Shown here one piece after another: positions 46,783 through 54,265 of a stretch of 64,000 nucleotides of DNA. The notes below the pieces were generated by a model. That model made no database searches. It was given only the letters and a program-made list of their open reading frames with translations, and had not been told where the DNA came from. Every line of letters starts with the position of its first letter. Positions within the stretch are counted from its first letter, which is position 1. Both the position numbers and the translations under genes were made by a program. Origin of the DNA: Bacteroidaceae bacterium (GTDB taxonomy: Bacteria; Bacteroidota; Bacteroidia; Bacteroidales; Bacteroidaceae); NCBI GenBank assembly GCA_016286165.1, contig JAEESE010000007.1:62001-126000 (forward strand), given 5' to 3'.

Positions 46783-47121
46783 AGATTTTTCCCTATCATA
46801 TTAATGATAATTACAAAAAAAATGACAAGATTATGCTGCAGAACATATATACTACTGCTTTTGGGGACTCATTTTTAATGTATTTAACTATTTAAAGTGT
46901 ATTTTTGTCACTTATTCTTGTCTCTTGCCCCGTTTATCCAAAAGTTGGATTATACATTGATTTATTCTCGCGAGCGTGTGCACGTAAGGACAAACAAAAG
47001 TGTGATGAAAAAACTCAATGACTCTCAACACACACCGAACACAAAAGGTATACATCAGCATATATACCTTTTAAACAGCCATCATGAATATTGTTAAAGT
47101 ATAGTAATAAAAGGAGAAAAG

Positions 47122-47160
47122 TGATGCCCGAACCAGCTTTGACAGCAGACTCGGGCATCA
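47122..47160 (-). terminator. Terminator of panB
   Basis: A perfect 10-bp stem TGATGCCCGA / TCGGGCATCA spans 47122-47131 and 47151-47160. On the minus strand it is followed by CTTTTCTCCTTTT. It begins about 18 bp after the panB stop codon. Confidence 0.75.
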
Positions 47161-47178
47161 GTGTATTTGGGGGTAGGG

Positions 47179-48000
47179 TCAATATTGTTCGTCCTTGTTT
47201 GGGAAATCACCACTCTTGACATCAGTAACATATTGGCCAATGGCATCTGTCATCACATCGAAGAGGTTTGCATAGCGACGAAGGAACTTCGGCGAGAACC
47301 CTTTGTTCATGCCCAACATATCGTGAACAACCAGCACCTGACCATCGCATGCACCACCTGCTCCAATGGATATGGTTGGTACAGAGATTGATTCTGTAAC
47401 CTCAGCAGCAAGAACTGCAGGAATCTTCTCAAGGACAATAGCGAAGCAACCTACTTCTGCAAGAGCCACGGCATCAGAACGGAGTTTGTTGGCTTCCTGC
47501 TCTTCGCGAGCACGCACGGCGTAGGTGCCAAACTTATTAATCGACTGTGGCGTGAGGCCGAGATGGCCCATTACTGGAATTCCAGCATCCAAGATGTGTT
47601 TTACGGCAGGAAGAATCTCTACTCCGCCCTCGAGCTTCAGTGCATCGCAACCTGTCTCCTGCATGATGCGAACCGCATTACGAGCAGCATCCTGAGGATC
47701 TATCTGATATGTACCGAAGGGCATATCGCACACCACGAGCGCACGATTGACGCCACGAACCACACTGCGAGCATGGTAAATCATCTGGTCGAGGGTAATG
47801 GGAAGTGTTGTTACATTACCTGCCATCATATTGGAAGCACTGTCGCCTACAAGGATGACGTCTACGCCAGCCTGATCTACAATCTGGGCCATAGAGTAGT
47901 CATAAGATGTAAGCATTGCTATCTTCTTGCCGCTCTGCTTCATTTCGAGCAAACGATGAGTAGTGACTTTTCGAGTGTCGTCAACAAGGTATCCTGCCAT
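47179..48000 (-). CDS. panB: Ketopantoate hydroxymethyltransferase (PanB)
   Basis: 273 aa, the normal length for PanB. It makes ketopantoate from alpha-ketoisovalerate and methylene-tetrahydrofolate, the first committed step to pantothenate and coenzyme A. Family motifs are [14 protein letters not shown] near the N-terminus, [15 protein letters not shown] with the metal- and substrate-binding Asp-Ser, [21 protein letters not shown] and [22 protein letters not shown]. No panC or panD is beside it. It is monocistronic with its own promoter-like box, terminator and a long leader that can form several hairpins. Confidence 0.97.
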   Translation of the reverse strand: MAGYLVDDTRKVTTHRLLEMKQSGKKIAMLTSYDYSMAQIVDQAGVDVILVGDSASNMMAGNVTTLPITLDQMIYHARSVVRGVNRALVVCDMPFGTYQIDPQDAARNAVRIMQETGCDALKLEGGVEILPAVKHILDAGIPVMGHLGLTPQSINKFGTYAVRAREEQEANKLRSDAVALAEVGCFAIVLEKIPAVLAAEVTESISVPTISIGAGGACDGQVLVVHDMLGMNKGFSPKFLRRYANLFDVMTDAIGQYVTDVKSGDFPNKDEQY

Positions 48001-48141
48001 GAACTTTTATAGACTCGCGTTCGACGCGAGGTTTAATGATTTAAGTTTAACGTTAATAATAGTGACTGCACGGCTTAGCGCCGTAGGATTTTCAATGATG
48101 AAAGTCCAAAGGTTAACCTTAGCTTACGCTTAAGTTGGCCG
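48001..48141 (-). promoter_or_regulatory. Long, hairpin-rich panB leader
   Basis: The region between the panB start and its -7 box has three perfect palindromic stems: CTCGCGT/ACGCGAG (48014-48030, TCG loop), ACGGC/GCCGT (48070-48084) and AAGGTTAACCTT (48109-48120). A transcript starting near 48135 would have a leader of about 135 nt. No known riboswitch is recognised. Confidence 0.4.
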
Positions 48142-48149
48142 CAAAGTTA
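48142..48149 (-). promoter_or_regulatory. -7 box of panB
   Basis: On the minus strand the sequence reads TAACTTTG, matching TAnnTTTG. A TTCG, one base off TTTG, lies 19 bp upstream at 48172-48169, the right spacing for a -33 element. Confidence 0.55.
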
Positions 48150-48244
48150 TTGTGAAAAGATGAAAGAACGAAGTTTTACAGGTAAAATTTATGCTTTGCG
48201 GGTAATATTTTGCTACGAAAGGCGTTAGTTTGCACAAAAAGACT

Positions 48245-48252
48245 TACCTTTG
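48245..48252 (+). promoter_or_regulatory. -7 box of the flippase/glycosyltransferase operon
   Basis: TACCTTTG matches TAnnTTTG and lies 88 bp before ATG 48341. A TTTG at 48229-48232 is only 12 bp away, too close for a normal -33 element. The 340-bp gap 48001-48340 holds only this box and the panB control region. Confidence 0.5.
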
Positions 48253-48340
48253 CGGAGATTACACGACTGTTTCACATACATCAACAGACATCTCATCACA
48301 CTACAAATAATTGGCTAATACACGCGACAGAGGCACTACG

Positions 48341-49843
48341 ATGGCTCATTTTCTCAAGTACACCGGCGTATTCGGCGGCGTACAGGGGGCTGTGATGCTC
48401 ATTAATGTCGTAAGAAACAAGCTGACGACAAAGCTCCTCGACATAGTCGGGTTCGGACTATTGGCCGAATACAGCGCGATTCCCGAATCGCTGCATGGCT
48501 CCACAAACTTCGGCATTCCATTCTCCAGTGTTCGCCGAGCAGCAGAGTTGTTTGAGCAGGGCGACGAAAAAGCCATTGCAGATTTTGTTAGCGTGGTGCG
48601 GACATGGTGTCTATGGATAGGGCTCTTCGGTGCCATAGTCTGTTTGGTTGGCGCATACCTGTTGAGCATCATCCTCTTCGATGGCTGCTGGCAGAACACA
48701 CTTCGCATAATGTGCCTTTCACCAATGTTGGTGTGTATGGGCATTACGGCAGGTGAAGCATCAATACTCAAGGGTCTGAGGCGACTCAAGCGTATTGCCA
48801 TAATAACCGTATGCGCTGCCGTGATTACCCTTATGCTCACTGTACCAATCTATTGGATCATGGGTATAGATGGTATCATCCTGGCCATGAACATCAGCAC
48901 TGCAGGCGTTATGATTGTGCACCTCTCACTCACGCTACCTCTTTACAGGTGGAACGTCAGTTTGCTATCTGCTGATAAATTCCACGCTGGATGGTCGATG
49001 ATCAAGATAGGAGTGCCATACGTGCTGGCTGCCGTAGCAGGAAGTTTTATGTCAATGGCTATCATTGCCATTCTCAAGCGCAACGGAGGCGATGAAATAG
49101 TTGGGTTGTATCGTGTTGGATATATCATTATGGGCACTTATGCCTGCTTGGTGTTTGCTGCTTTTGAGGCAGACTTCTTCCCACGGTTGTCAAGCGTCAA
49201 CGACAACATACCTCTTCGCAACGAACTCGTCAACAAGCAGATAGACGTCAGCGTGTTGCTCATGGGACCGCTGTTGGTTGCCATATTGGTAATGATGCCT
49301 GTGATTATCGACATACTCTACACGCCTAGATTCCTGCCTGCTACGGCCATGGCGGTATGCGCCGTGTTTTATCCATTTCTCAGAGCTCTGTCGGTGCCAA
49401 TCAGTTATATGGCACTTGCACGCGGCGATTCGCATGTCTACCTCGCAGCAGAGGTGATATACGACTTCGTTTCGGTGATGCTAATCTGGGTATGTTTCAC
49501 ACATTGGGGACTAATCGGTGCAGGGATAGGGCTGTCGTTGTCTGCTTTGTTCGACATATTATTAGTAGGTGTGGGCTACGGCATCATATACAAGATACGG
49601 TTATCACCCGCCACTATTCGTTATGCAGCAGTTCAGGCTGGAGCCGTAGTCGCAACCACAGCCCTATGCCTTGCAACCGAGGGCTGGATGAAATATGCCT
49701 TAGGTGCACTTCTAATATTAGCCTCGTCAGCCTACAGTTTCATTATGCTGAAGCGCAATAACAGTTTCGATGAAATCTGGCTGAAGGTTAGTAAGAAGAA
49801 ACGAGACAGCAACACCCAAGCCAATTCACAAAGTGAAGAATAA
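48341..49843 (+). CDS. Wzx-type polysaccharide flippase (MOP superfamily)
   Basis: 500 aa from ATG 48341, which has AGAGG 9 bp upstream; a TTG at 48311 is also in frame. It has about twelve hydrophobic segments spread over the chain, starting with LKYTGVFGGVQGAVMLINVV, the typical opening of Bacteroidetes oligosaccharide flippases. A proline- and glycine-rich cytoplasmic loop and a Lys/Arg/Ser/Gln-rich tail complete it. By family it moves undecaprenyl-linked oligosaccharide repeat units across the inner membrane. The glycosyltransferase 9 bp downstream supports a role in O-antigen or capsule assembly. Confidence 0.88.
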   Translation: MAHFLKYTGVFGGVQGAVMLINVVRNKLTTKLLDIVGFGLLAEYSAIPESLHGSTNFGIPFSSVRRAAELFEQGDEKAIADFVSVVRTWCLWIGLFGAIVCLVGAYLLSIILFDGCWQNTLRIMCLSPMLVCMGITAGEASILKGLRRLKRIAIITVCAAVITLMLTVPIYWIMGIDGIILAMNISTAGVMIVHLSLTLPLYRWNVSLLSADKFHAGWSMIKIGVPYVLAAVAGSFMSMAIIAILKRNGGDEIVGLYRVGYIIMGTYACLVFAAFEADFFPRLSSVNDNIPLRNELVNKQIDVSVLLMGPLLVAILVMMPVIIDILYTPRFLPATAMAVCAVFYPFLRALSVPISYMALARGDSHVYLAAEVIYDFVSVMLIWVCFTHWGLIGAGIGLSLSALFDILLVGVGYGIIYKIRLSPATIRYAAVQAGAVVATTALCLATEGWMKYALGALLILASSAYSFIMLKRNNSFDEIWLKVSKKKRDSNTQANSQSEE

Positions 49844-49852
49844 GCAGCACGC

Positions 49853-50893
49853 ATGAATACTGAGAACAGAGGAGTTGCAGTGCTTGTGGCTGCATACAAT
49901 GCCGAAAGCACTATTAGGCAATGTATAGATTCATTGCTTCACCAGACCATAGGCGACATTGAAGTAGTTTGCATTAACGACTGTTCTACTGACGGCACTC
50001 TTGATATCCTACAGGAATATGCCAGCAAGGACCACCGCGTGATAGTGCTCTCTACCGAGGTGAATAGCGGACAGGCCATAGCACGGAACATAGGACTGCA
50101 AAACGTAAGGAAGCCATTTGTGTGTATGGTAGATGCCGACGATTGGCTATCGGCTGATGCACTGGAAACTGCCATGAATGTGTTCGACCAATATCCTCAA
50201 ACGGACTGTGTGCTGTTCCGATTAATGAAGTTTTTCGATGGAGAAAAGGATGTTGACAAGTGCATCATAGAGTATTCCCTGCCCCAAAAGCTTGTGGACG
50301 GAGGCTGCTTAACCGGCAAGGAAGCCATAAGAATGAGCATTGACGGTTGGCAATTGCACGGACTCTACGTGACACGCACTGAGCTGCACCGCCAGATACC
50401 TTTCGACACCACTACCCGACTCTATTCCGACGACAACACCACGCATCTGCATTTCCTTCATAGTCGCGAGGTGAGGGCATGCCAAGGGAAATACTTTTAT
50501 CGGCAGCATCCGTCCATGACAAGCCGCTTCAACATTCACCATTTCGATCTGATTGAGGCCAACTGTTCGCTTAAACTGAAGTTGGTGGCGGAAAAAGTGG
50601 ACGAGGACGTCATTTCATGCTTCGAGCAACGTCGATGGTGCAACTTCGTCGTGATGTACAGGACCTACCTTAAGCACAAGTCGAACATGGATGAGGGAGT
50701 GAGGCATGAAGTGGAAAGACGTTTACAAGTGATGCTGAAAACCTTCAGCGGCAAAGAACTGCGATCAATGACAAGCAGTAAACCTGGGTATTGGCTCCTG
50801 CAAAACACAAAGGCTTTCGATATTCAGCAAAAGATGTACATGATTTACAAACGTCTTTTTGACGGCTCTTATATCAGCGAACAGCTGGCATAA
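49853..50893 (+). CDS. Family 2 glycosyltransferase
   Basis: 346 aa. The GT-A fold is shown by VAVLVAAYNAESTIRQCIDS at the N-terminus, CINDCSTDGTLDIL at about 40-54, and the metal-binding DADDW at 94-98. It probably transfers a sugar to a lipid-linked oligosaccharide in the cytoplasm before the flippase encoded 9 bp upstream exports it. Acceptor and donor are unknown. The C-terminal 100 residues are basic and may contact the membrane surface. The gene converges on the DUF4421 gene across a 54-bp gap. Confidence 0.93.
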   Translation: MNTENRGVAVLVAAYNAESTIRQCIDSLLHQTIGDIEVVCINDCSTDGTLDILQEYASKDHRVIVLSTEVNSGQAIARNIGLQNVRKPFVCMVDADDWLSADALETAMNVFDQYPQTDCVLFRLMKFFDGEKDVDKCIIEYSLPQKLVDGGCLTGKEAIRMSIDGWQLHGLYVTRTELHRQIPFDTTTRLYSDDNTTHLHFLHSREVRACQGKYFYRQHPSMTSRFNIHHFDLIEANCSLKLKLVAEKVDEDVISCFEQRRWCNFVVMYRTYLKHKSNMDEGVRHEVERRLQVMLKTFSGKELRSMTSSKPGYWLLQNTKAFDIQQKMYMIYKRLFDGSYISEQLA

Positions 50894-50932
50894 ATTGCAT
50901 TCCAGCTTGCTCAATATATAATTAATGTACAC

Positions 50933-50948
50933 ACGTGCGCGCACACGT
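50933..50948. terminator. Palindrome between convergent genes, possible terminator
   Basis: ACGTG (50933-50937) pairs with CACGT (50944-50948), and the interior contains the perfect palindrome GTGCGCGCAC (50935-50944). It lies in the 54-bp gap between the convergent glycosyltransferase and DUF4421 genes and overlaps the DUF4421 stop codon. No strong T-tract is present. Confidence 0.35.
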
Positions 50949-52177
50949 TATTCTCCTCGTTTCCTTTGGAAATAGAATCCCACGCACACATTGGCATTGC
51001 CAAAGGTATTGGAGAAGTGCATACCACCGCCAACATAATTGTAGTTGTGAATCACACCGAAGGCGCCGGCAAACCATACTCCCGTGTTGTAAATAATGCC
51101 TAAGCGGCCCGTGACATCGAAATTCACATTGCCACGACGGCGGAAAATCTCATCTAATTTGTTGCGGATACGCGATTCATACAAAGAACCTTCGTCTGTA
51201 TCATCGAAGATAACCGTTTTTGCGCTCGCACGCTTATAACCTATCGCTGGCGTAGCTTGAAAACCAAGGCACCAACCATGATGAAAAGCCCAGTTGAAAG
51301 CATAGCCACCTGCCAAGCTATAGTCGGTGTACTTCAAACGTTCGAGCGAACGGTACTGACCCTCAACCGAGTTCTCTGCAAGCAGTTCGGAGGGGAGGGC
51401 TGAATAATTAAAATGAATGTCGTGGTGCGTTACGCTTAAGCCAACCTGCCACGAGCCTGCCGAACGACGTTGGATTGTGCTCTGTGAAAACACGGCAGGA
51501 CTGGAGAAACGGCGATGATTTATGTTGTAATAGATATGGGCACCTATGACATTTGCGTCCAGAAAATGGCAAGCCGAGCCCTCAAGCGCTTTGGCTTCTT
51601 CACCAAGACCAGACACCTTACGCAAATAGAAATCAGAACCTGTCTTGCGATATATGAGGTCGAGGTTGAGCATAGAAGTATAAATCGAGAACTCAAACTT
51701 CCGACCTGACTTAACAGCCTTGCGCCCGATATTCTTCACGTCGAAGGTATAACCCAGAAAAAGCCAGCGCCAACCGAAATAAGGGCCTATTCTGAAATCT
51801 GGGTGCTCGGCGAAAGAAATAGAAGAAGTATAGTCGCGAGTACCAATAGAATAGAACTCTATATTTGATGTGCCCTGAAGCATGGCCGTGAAGTTGTAGC
51901 CGATGCGTTCCACGTAATTGGTGTCGATGGCATCGAAGGCGTCAATGACTCGCACAAAGATATTACCATAGTCGCGCATCTTCTGCAACTTGGTAGTGGT
52001 CGTATCGCGGTGAATGCTCTTGAAATCGTCGGTCGTAGGAAGCGGCAAACGACGTTCTTTCTTCATCTGTGAACCGTTTCCCGTAGTGTCTATTGGGATT
52101 ATCTCCACCACAGGCTTCTGGGCAAAAAGGTCCGAGACAAAGGCCAACAAAAGCAATATGGTATAGAACCTTCTCAT
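50948..52177 (-). CDS. DUF4421 family secreted/outer-membrane protein
   Basis: 409 aa from ATG 52177, which overlaps the upstream gene's stop (ATGA) and opens a signal peptide ending SDLFAQ; the GTG/TTG-type extension upstream is rejected. FDAIDTNYVERIGYNFTAML and YTFDVKNIGRKAVKSGRKFE, with DLIYRKTGSDFYLRK, match the DUF4421 pattern of Bacteroidetes. Alternating aromatic beta-strands and a C-terminus of VGFYFQRKRGE suggest a beta-barrel or outer-membrane-associated protein. Its function is unknown. Translational coupling to the oxidoreductase gene puts it at the end of the protease/GMP operon. Confidence 0.82.
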   Translation of the reverse strand: MRRFYTILLLLAFVSDLFAQKPVVEIIPIDTTGNGSQMKKERRLPLPTTDDFKSIHRDTTTTKLQKMRDYGNIFVRVIDAFDAIDTNYVERIGYNFTAMLQGTSNIEFYSIGTRDYTSSISFAEHPDFRIGPYFGWRWLFLGYTFDVKNIGRKAVKSGRKFEFSIYTSMLNLDLIYRKTGSDFYLRKVSGLGEEAKALEGSACHFLDANVIGAHIYYNINHRRFSSPAVFSQSTIQRRSAGSWQVGLSVTHHDIHFNYSALPSELLAENSVEGQYRSLERLKYTDYSLAGGYAFNWAFHHGWCLGFQATPAIGYKRASAKTVIFDDTDEGSLYESRIRNKLDEIFRRRGNVNFDVTGRLGIIYNTGVWFAGAFGVIHNYNYVGGGMHFSNTFGNANVCVGFYFQRKRGE

Positions 52178-53169
52178 CAAATCTTTCCCAATATACGGTC
52201 GACCACCCAATTCACTGATGTAGCACTTACGCAGTCAACGTCACAGATGGCCTTGCCTTGCAGGTGCTCTACCACTTTCTGAATGAGCGGCAGCTGGACA
52301 TGGGCCGGATTGTCGACGATGATTTCCTGACGGCCTCCTTCGGTGTATAGCTCGATAGGATCGTATGTAAACACCGAGAAGACCAGACGACCGCGGTCGC
52401 CGATGATTTGAATCCTGTCAGTTCGAGCTGATTCGTGAGCACAGAAGCACCATGTACCACTGCCAGGCAGACCGTTCTGGAACTGAAAAGCAGCGCTTAC
52501 CGTGTCCTCGGTCTCATAAAGTCCGGCACGATTTGAGCAGAAACCGGTAGCACGGGTAATAGGACCTATTATCTCCTGGAGCAAATCCAACTGATGCGGT
52601 GCCAAGTCGTAGAAGTAACCGCCGCCTGCTATATCACGTTGCACGCGCCAGGGAAGATGCGTTCGGTTATAATCCAGGTCGCGAGGAGGCACGGCGAAAC
52701 GAATCTGTGTTCCTACAATAGTGCCCAAAGTGCCATCGTCAACGATGTCCATTACCTTGCGGAAATAAGGCAAAAGGCGACGATAGTATGCCACGAAGCA
52801 CGGTACACCCGTTTCCTTGCTTACACGATTCACACGAAGGCAATCTTCATAGCTCGAAGCGAGAGGCTTTTCAACGTAAACAGGCTTACCGGCCTTCATT
52901 GCCATGATGGCATAGGTAGTGTGCGACGACGGCGGCGTAGCTATGTACACAGCATTCACCTCAGGGTCATTGATAAGTGCCTGAGCATCAGCATACCACC
53001 TTGGTATATTGTGGCGCTCGGCATAGTCACGGGCACGTTCGGCCCGACGACTCATCACGGCAACTACTGATGAACCGTCGACAAGGCTGAAAGCCGGACC
53101 GCTCTTTTTCTCGGTAACCTCGCCACAACCTATGAACCCCCAACGTATTTCGCTTTGAATGGTAAACAT
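52177..53169 (-). CDS. Gfo/Idh/MocA-family NAD(P)-dependent oxidoreductase
   Basis: 330 aa. The N-terminal Rossmann fold has WGFIGCGEVTEKKSGP, then AVYIATPPSSHTTYA and the family signature VYVEKPLASS (EKP) near 95. The C-terminal domain has DIAGGGYFYDLAPHQLDLLQ with the catalytic His. Members oxidise or reduce sugars, sugar nucleotides or inositols; the substrate is not evident here. It lies between the mannose-1-phosphate guanylyltransferase and DUF4421 genes, so a nucleotide-sugar or sugar-modifying role is plausible but inferred. Confidence 0.92.
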   Translation of the reverse strand: MFTIQSEIRWGFIGCGEVTEKKSGPAFSLVDGSSVVAVMSRRAERARDYAERHNIPRWYADAQALINDPEVNAVYIATPPSSHTTYAIMAMKAGKPVYVEKPLASSYEDCLRVNRVSKETGVPCFVAYYRRLLPYFRKVMDIVDDGTLGTIVGTQIRFAVPPRDLDYNRTHLPWRVQRDIAGGGYFYDLAPHQLDLLQEIIGPITRATGFCSNRAGLYETEDTVSAAFQFQNGLPGSGTWCFCAHESARTDRIQIIGDRGRLVFSVFTYDPIELYTEGGRQEIIVDNPAHVQLPLIQKVVEHLQGKAICDVDCVSATSVNWVVDRILGKI

Positions 53170-53199
53170 GAGCGCTTGTAATTAAGAGTGCAAGAATAC

Positions 53200-54261
53200 T
53201 TAGGATTCAACAAACTGACGTATGCGTTGCTCTTCAGAACGCTTGCAGATAAGCAACGCATGATCTTTCTCAGCCACGATATAGCCATCGAGACCTTGCA
53301 TGATGACGCGGCGCTCATCTGTGGTATGGATAATGCAGTCGTGGCAATCGTACAGTTTGATATCATCGCCTATGCATACGTTGCCTTTGCTATCAGCAGG
53401 CATGCGTTCGTAGAGAGAGCCCCATGTGCCCAGGTCGCTCCACCCGAAGTCGGCGGGGAACACGTAGATTTCCTCGGCTTTCTCCATCACGGCGTAGTCG
53501 ATACTTATGCTGGGGCTGTTGGGGAAGCGGTTGTTGATGGCTTCCTGTTCCTGTTCGGTGCCGTAAACTTCCTGCAAGCCCTCGAAGATTTCTGATATCT
53601 CAGGCGCATAGATGCGCAAGGCATTGACGATTGTCGACACACGGAAGATAAAGATGCCGCTGTTCCAGAAGTAATTCGGACGACTGATATATCGCTCAGC
53701 CGTCTTGAGGTCTGGTTTCTCGCGGAAGGAGTCGACCTGATAGATCTCTTTATTTCGGGCACAGGGAGTGCTGAGGTCGGCTTGTATATAGCCGTAGCCT
53801 GTTTCAGGTCGGGTAGGCTTCATACCAAGGGTTACTATGCTGTCGTTCTCGGCAGTGAAGCGAAGAGCTGAAGTTACGACACGCCGAAACTCTGCTGTGT
53901 CCAGCACCACATGATCCGAAGGTGCAACCACGATGTTTGCCTTGGCATTCTCCGTCTTGATGCGCCAACTGACATATGCGATGCAAGGGGCTGTATTGCG
54001 GCGGCACGGTTCCTGCAGGATATGACTTTCAGGCACTCCGGGCAGTTGCTCGTGCACAACTTGAGCGTAGGCTGCGCTCGTCACCACCCAGACATTTTCT
54101 TCAGGACAAACGCCCTTGAAGCGGTCCACAGTCAACTGAAGGAGCGTTCGCCCGCAGCCCAAAACATCAATAAACTGTTTGGGGCGCTCGGACGTACTCA
54201 TGGGCCAGAAACGGCTACCTATGCCGCCTGCCATTACTACAAGATGAAGATTTCTATCCAT
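53200..54261 (-). CDS. manC: Mannose-1-phosphate guanylyltransferase
   Basis: 353 aa. It makes GDP-mannose from mannose-1-phosphate and GTP. The nucleotidyltransferase signature AGGIGSRFWPMSTSERPKQF is at residues 11-30. It is followed by ILQEPCRRNTAPCIAY, VVAPSDHVV, GYGYIQ, SFREKPD, NSGIFIF and ADFGWSDLGTW, all typical of GDP-mannose pyrophosphorylases. The isomerase domain of fused ManC enzymes is absent, so this is the monofunctional form. It is encoded 4 bp from the upstream protease gene and 30 bp before the oxidoreductase, in the same operon. GDP-mannose would feed surface polysaccharide or protein glycosylation. Confidence 0.95.
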   Translation of the reverse strand: MDRNLHLVVMAGGIGSRFWPMSTSERPKQFIDVLGCGRTLLQLTVDRFKGVCPEENVWVVTSAAYAQVVHEQLPGVPESHILQEPCRRNTAPCIAYVSWRIKTENAKANIVVAPSDHVVLDTAEFRRVVTSALRFTAENDSIVTLGMKPTRPETGYGYIQADLSTPCARNKEIYQVDSFREKPDLKTAERYISRPNYFWNSGIFIFRVSTIVNALRIYAPEISEIFEGLQEVYGTEQEQEAINNRFPNSPSISIDYAVMEKAEEIYVFPADFGWSDLGTWGSLYERMPADSKGNVCIGDDIKLYDCHDCIIHTTDERRVIMQGLDGYIVAEKDHALLICKRSEEQRIRQFVES

Positions 54262-54265
54262 AGGC

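Noticed and set aside
46897..47097. 66-codon plus-strand ORF between the fasciclin operon and panB
   Set aside because: No ribosome-binding site or family match, AT-rich composition; likely chance.
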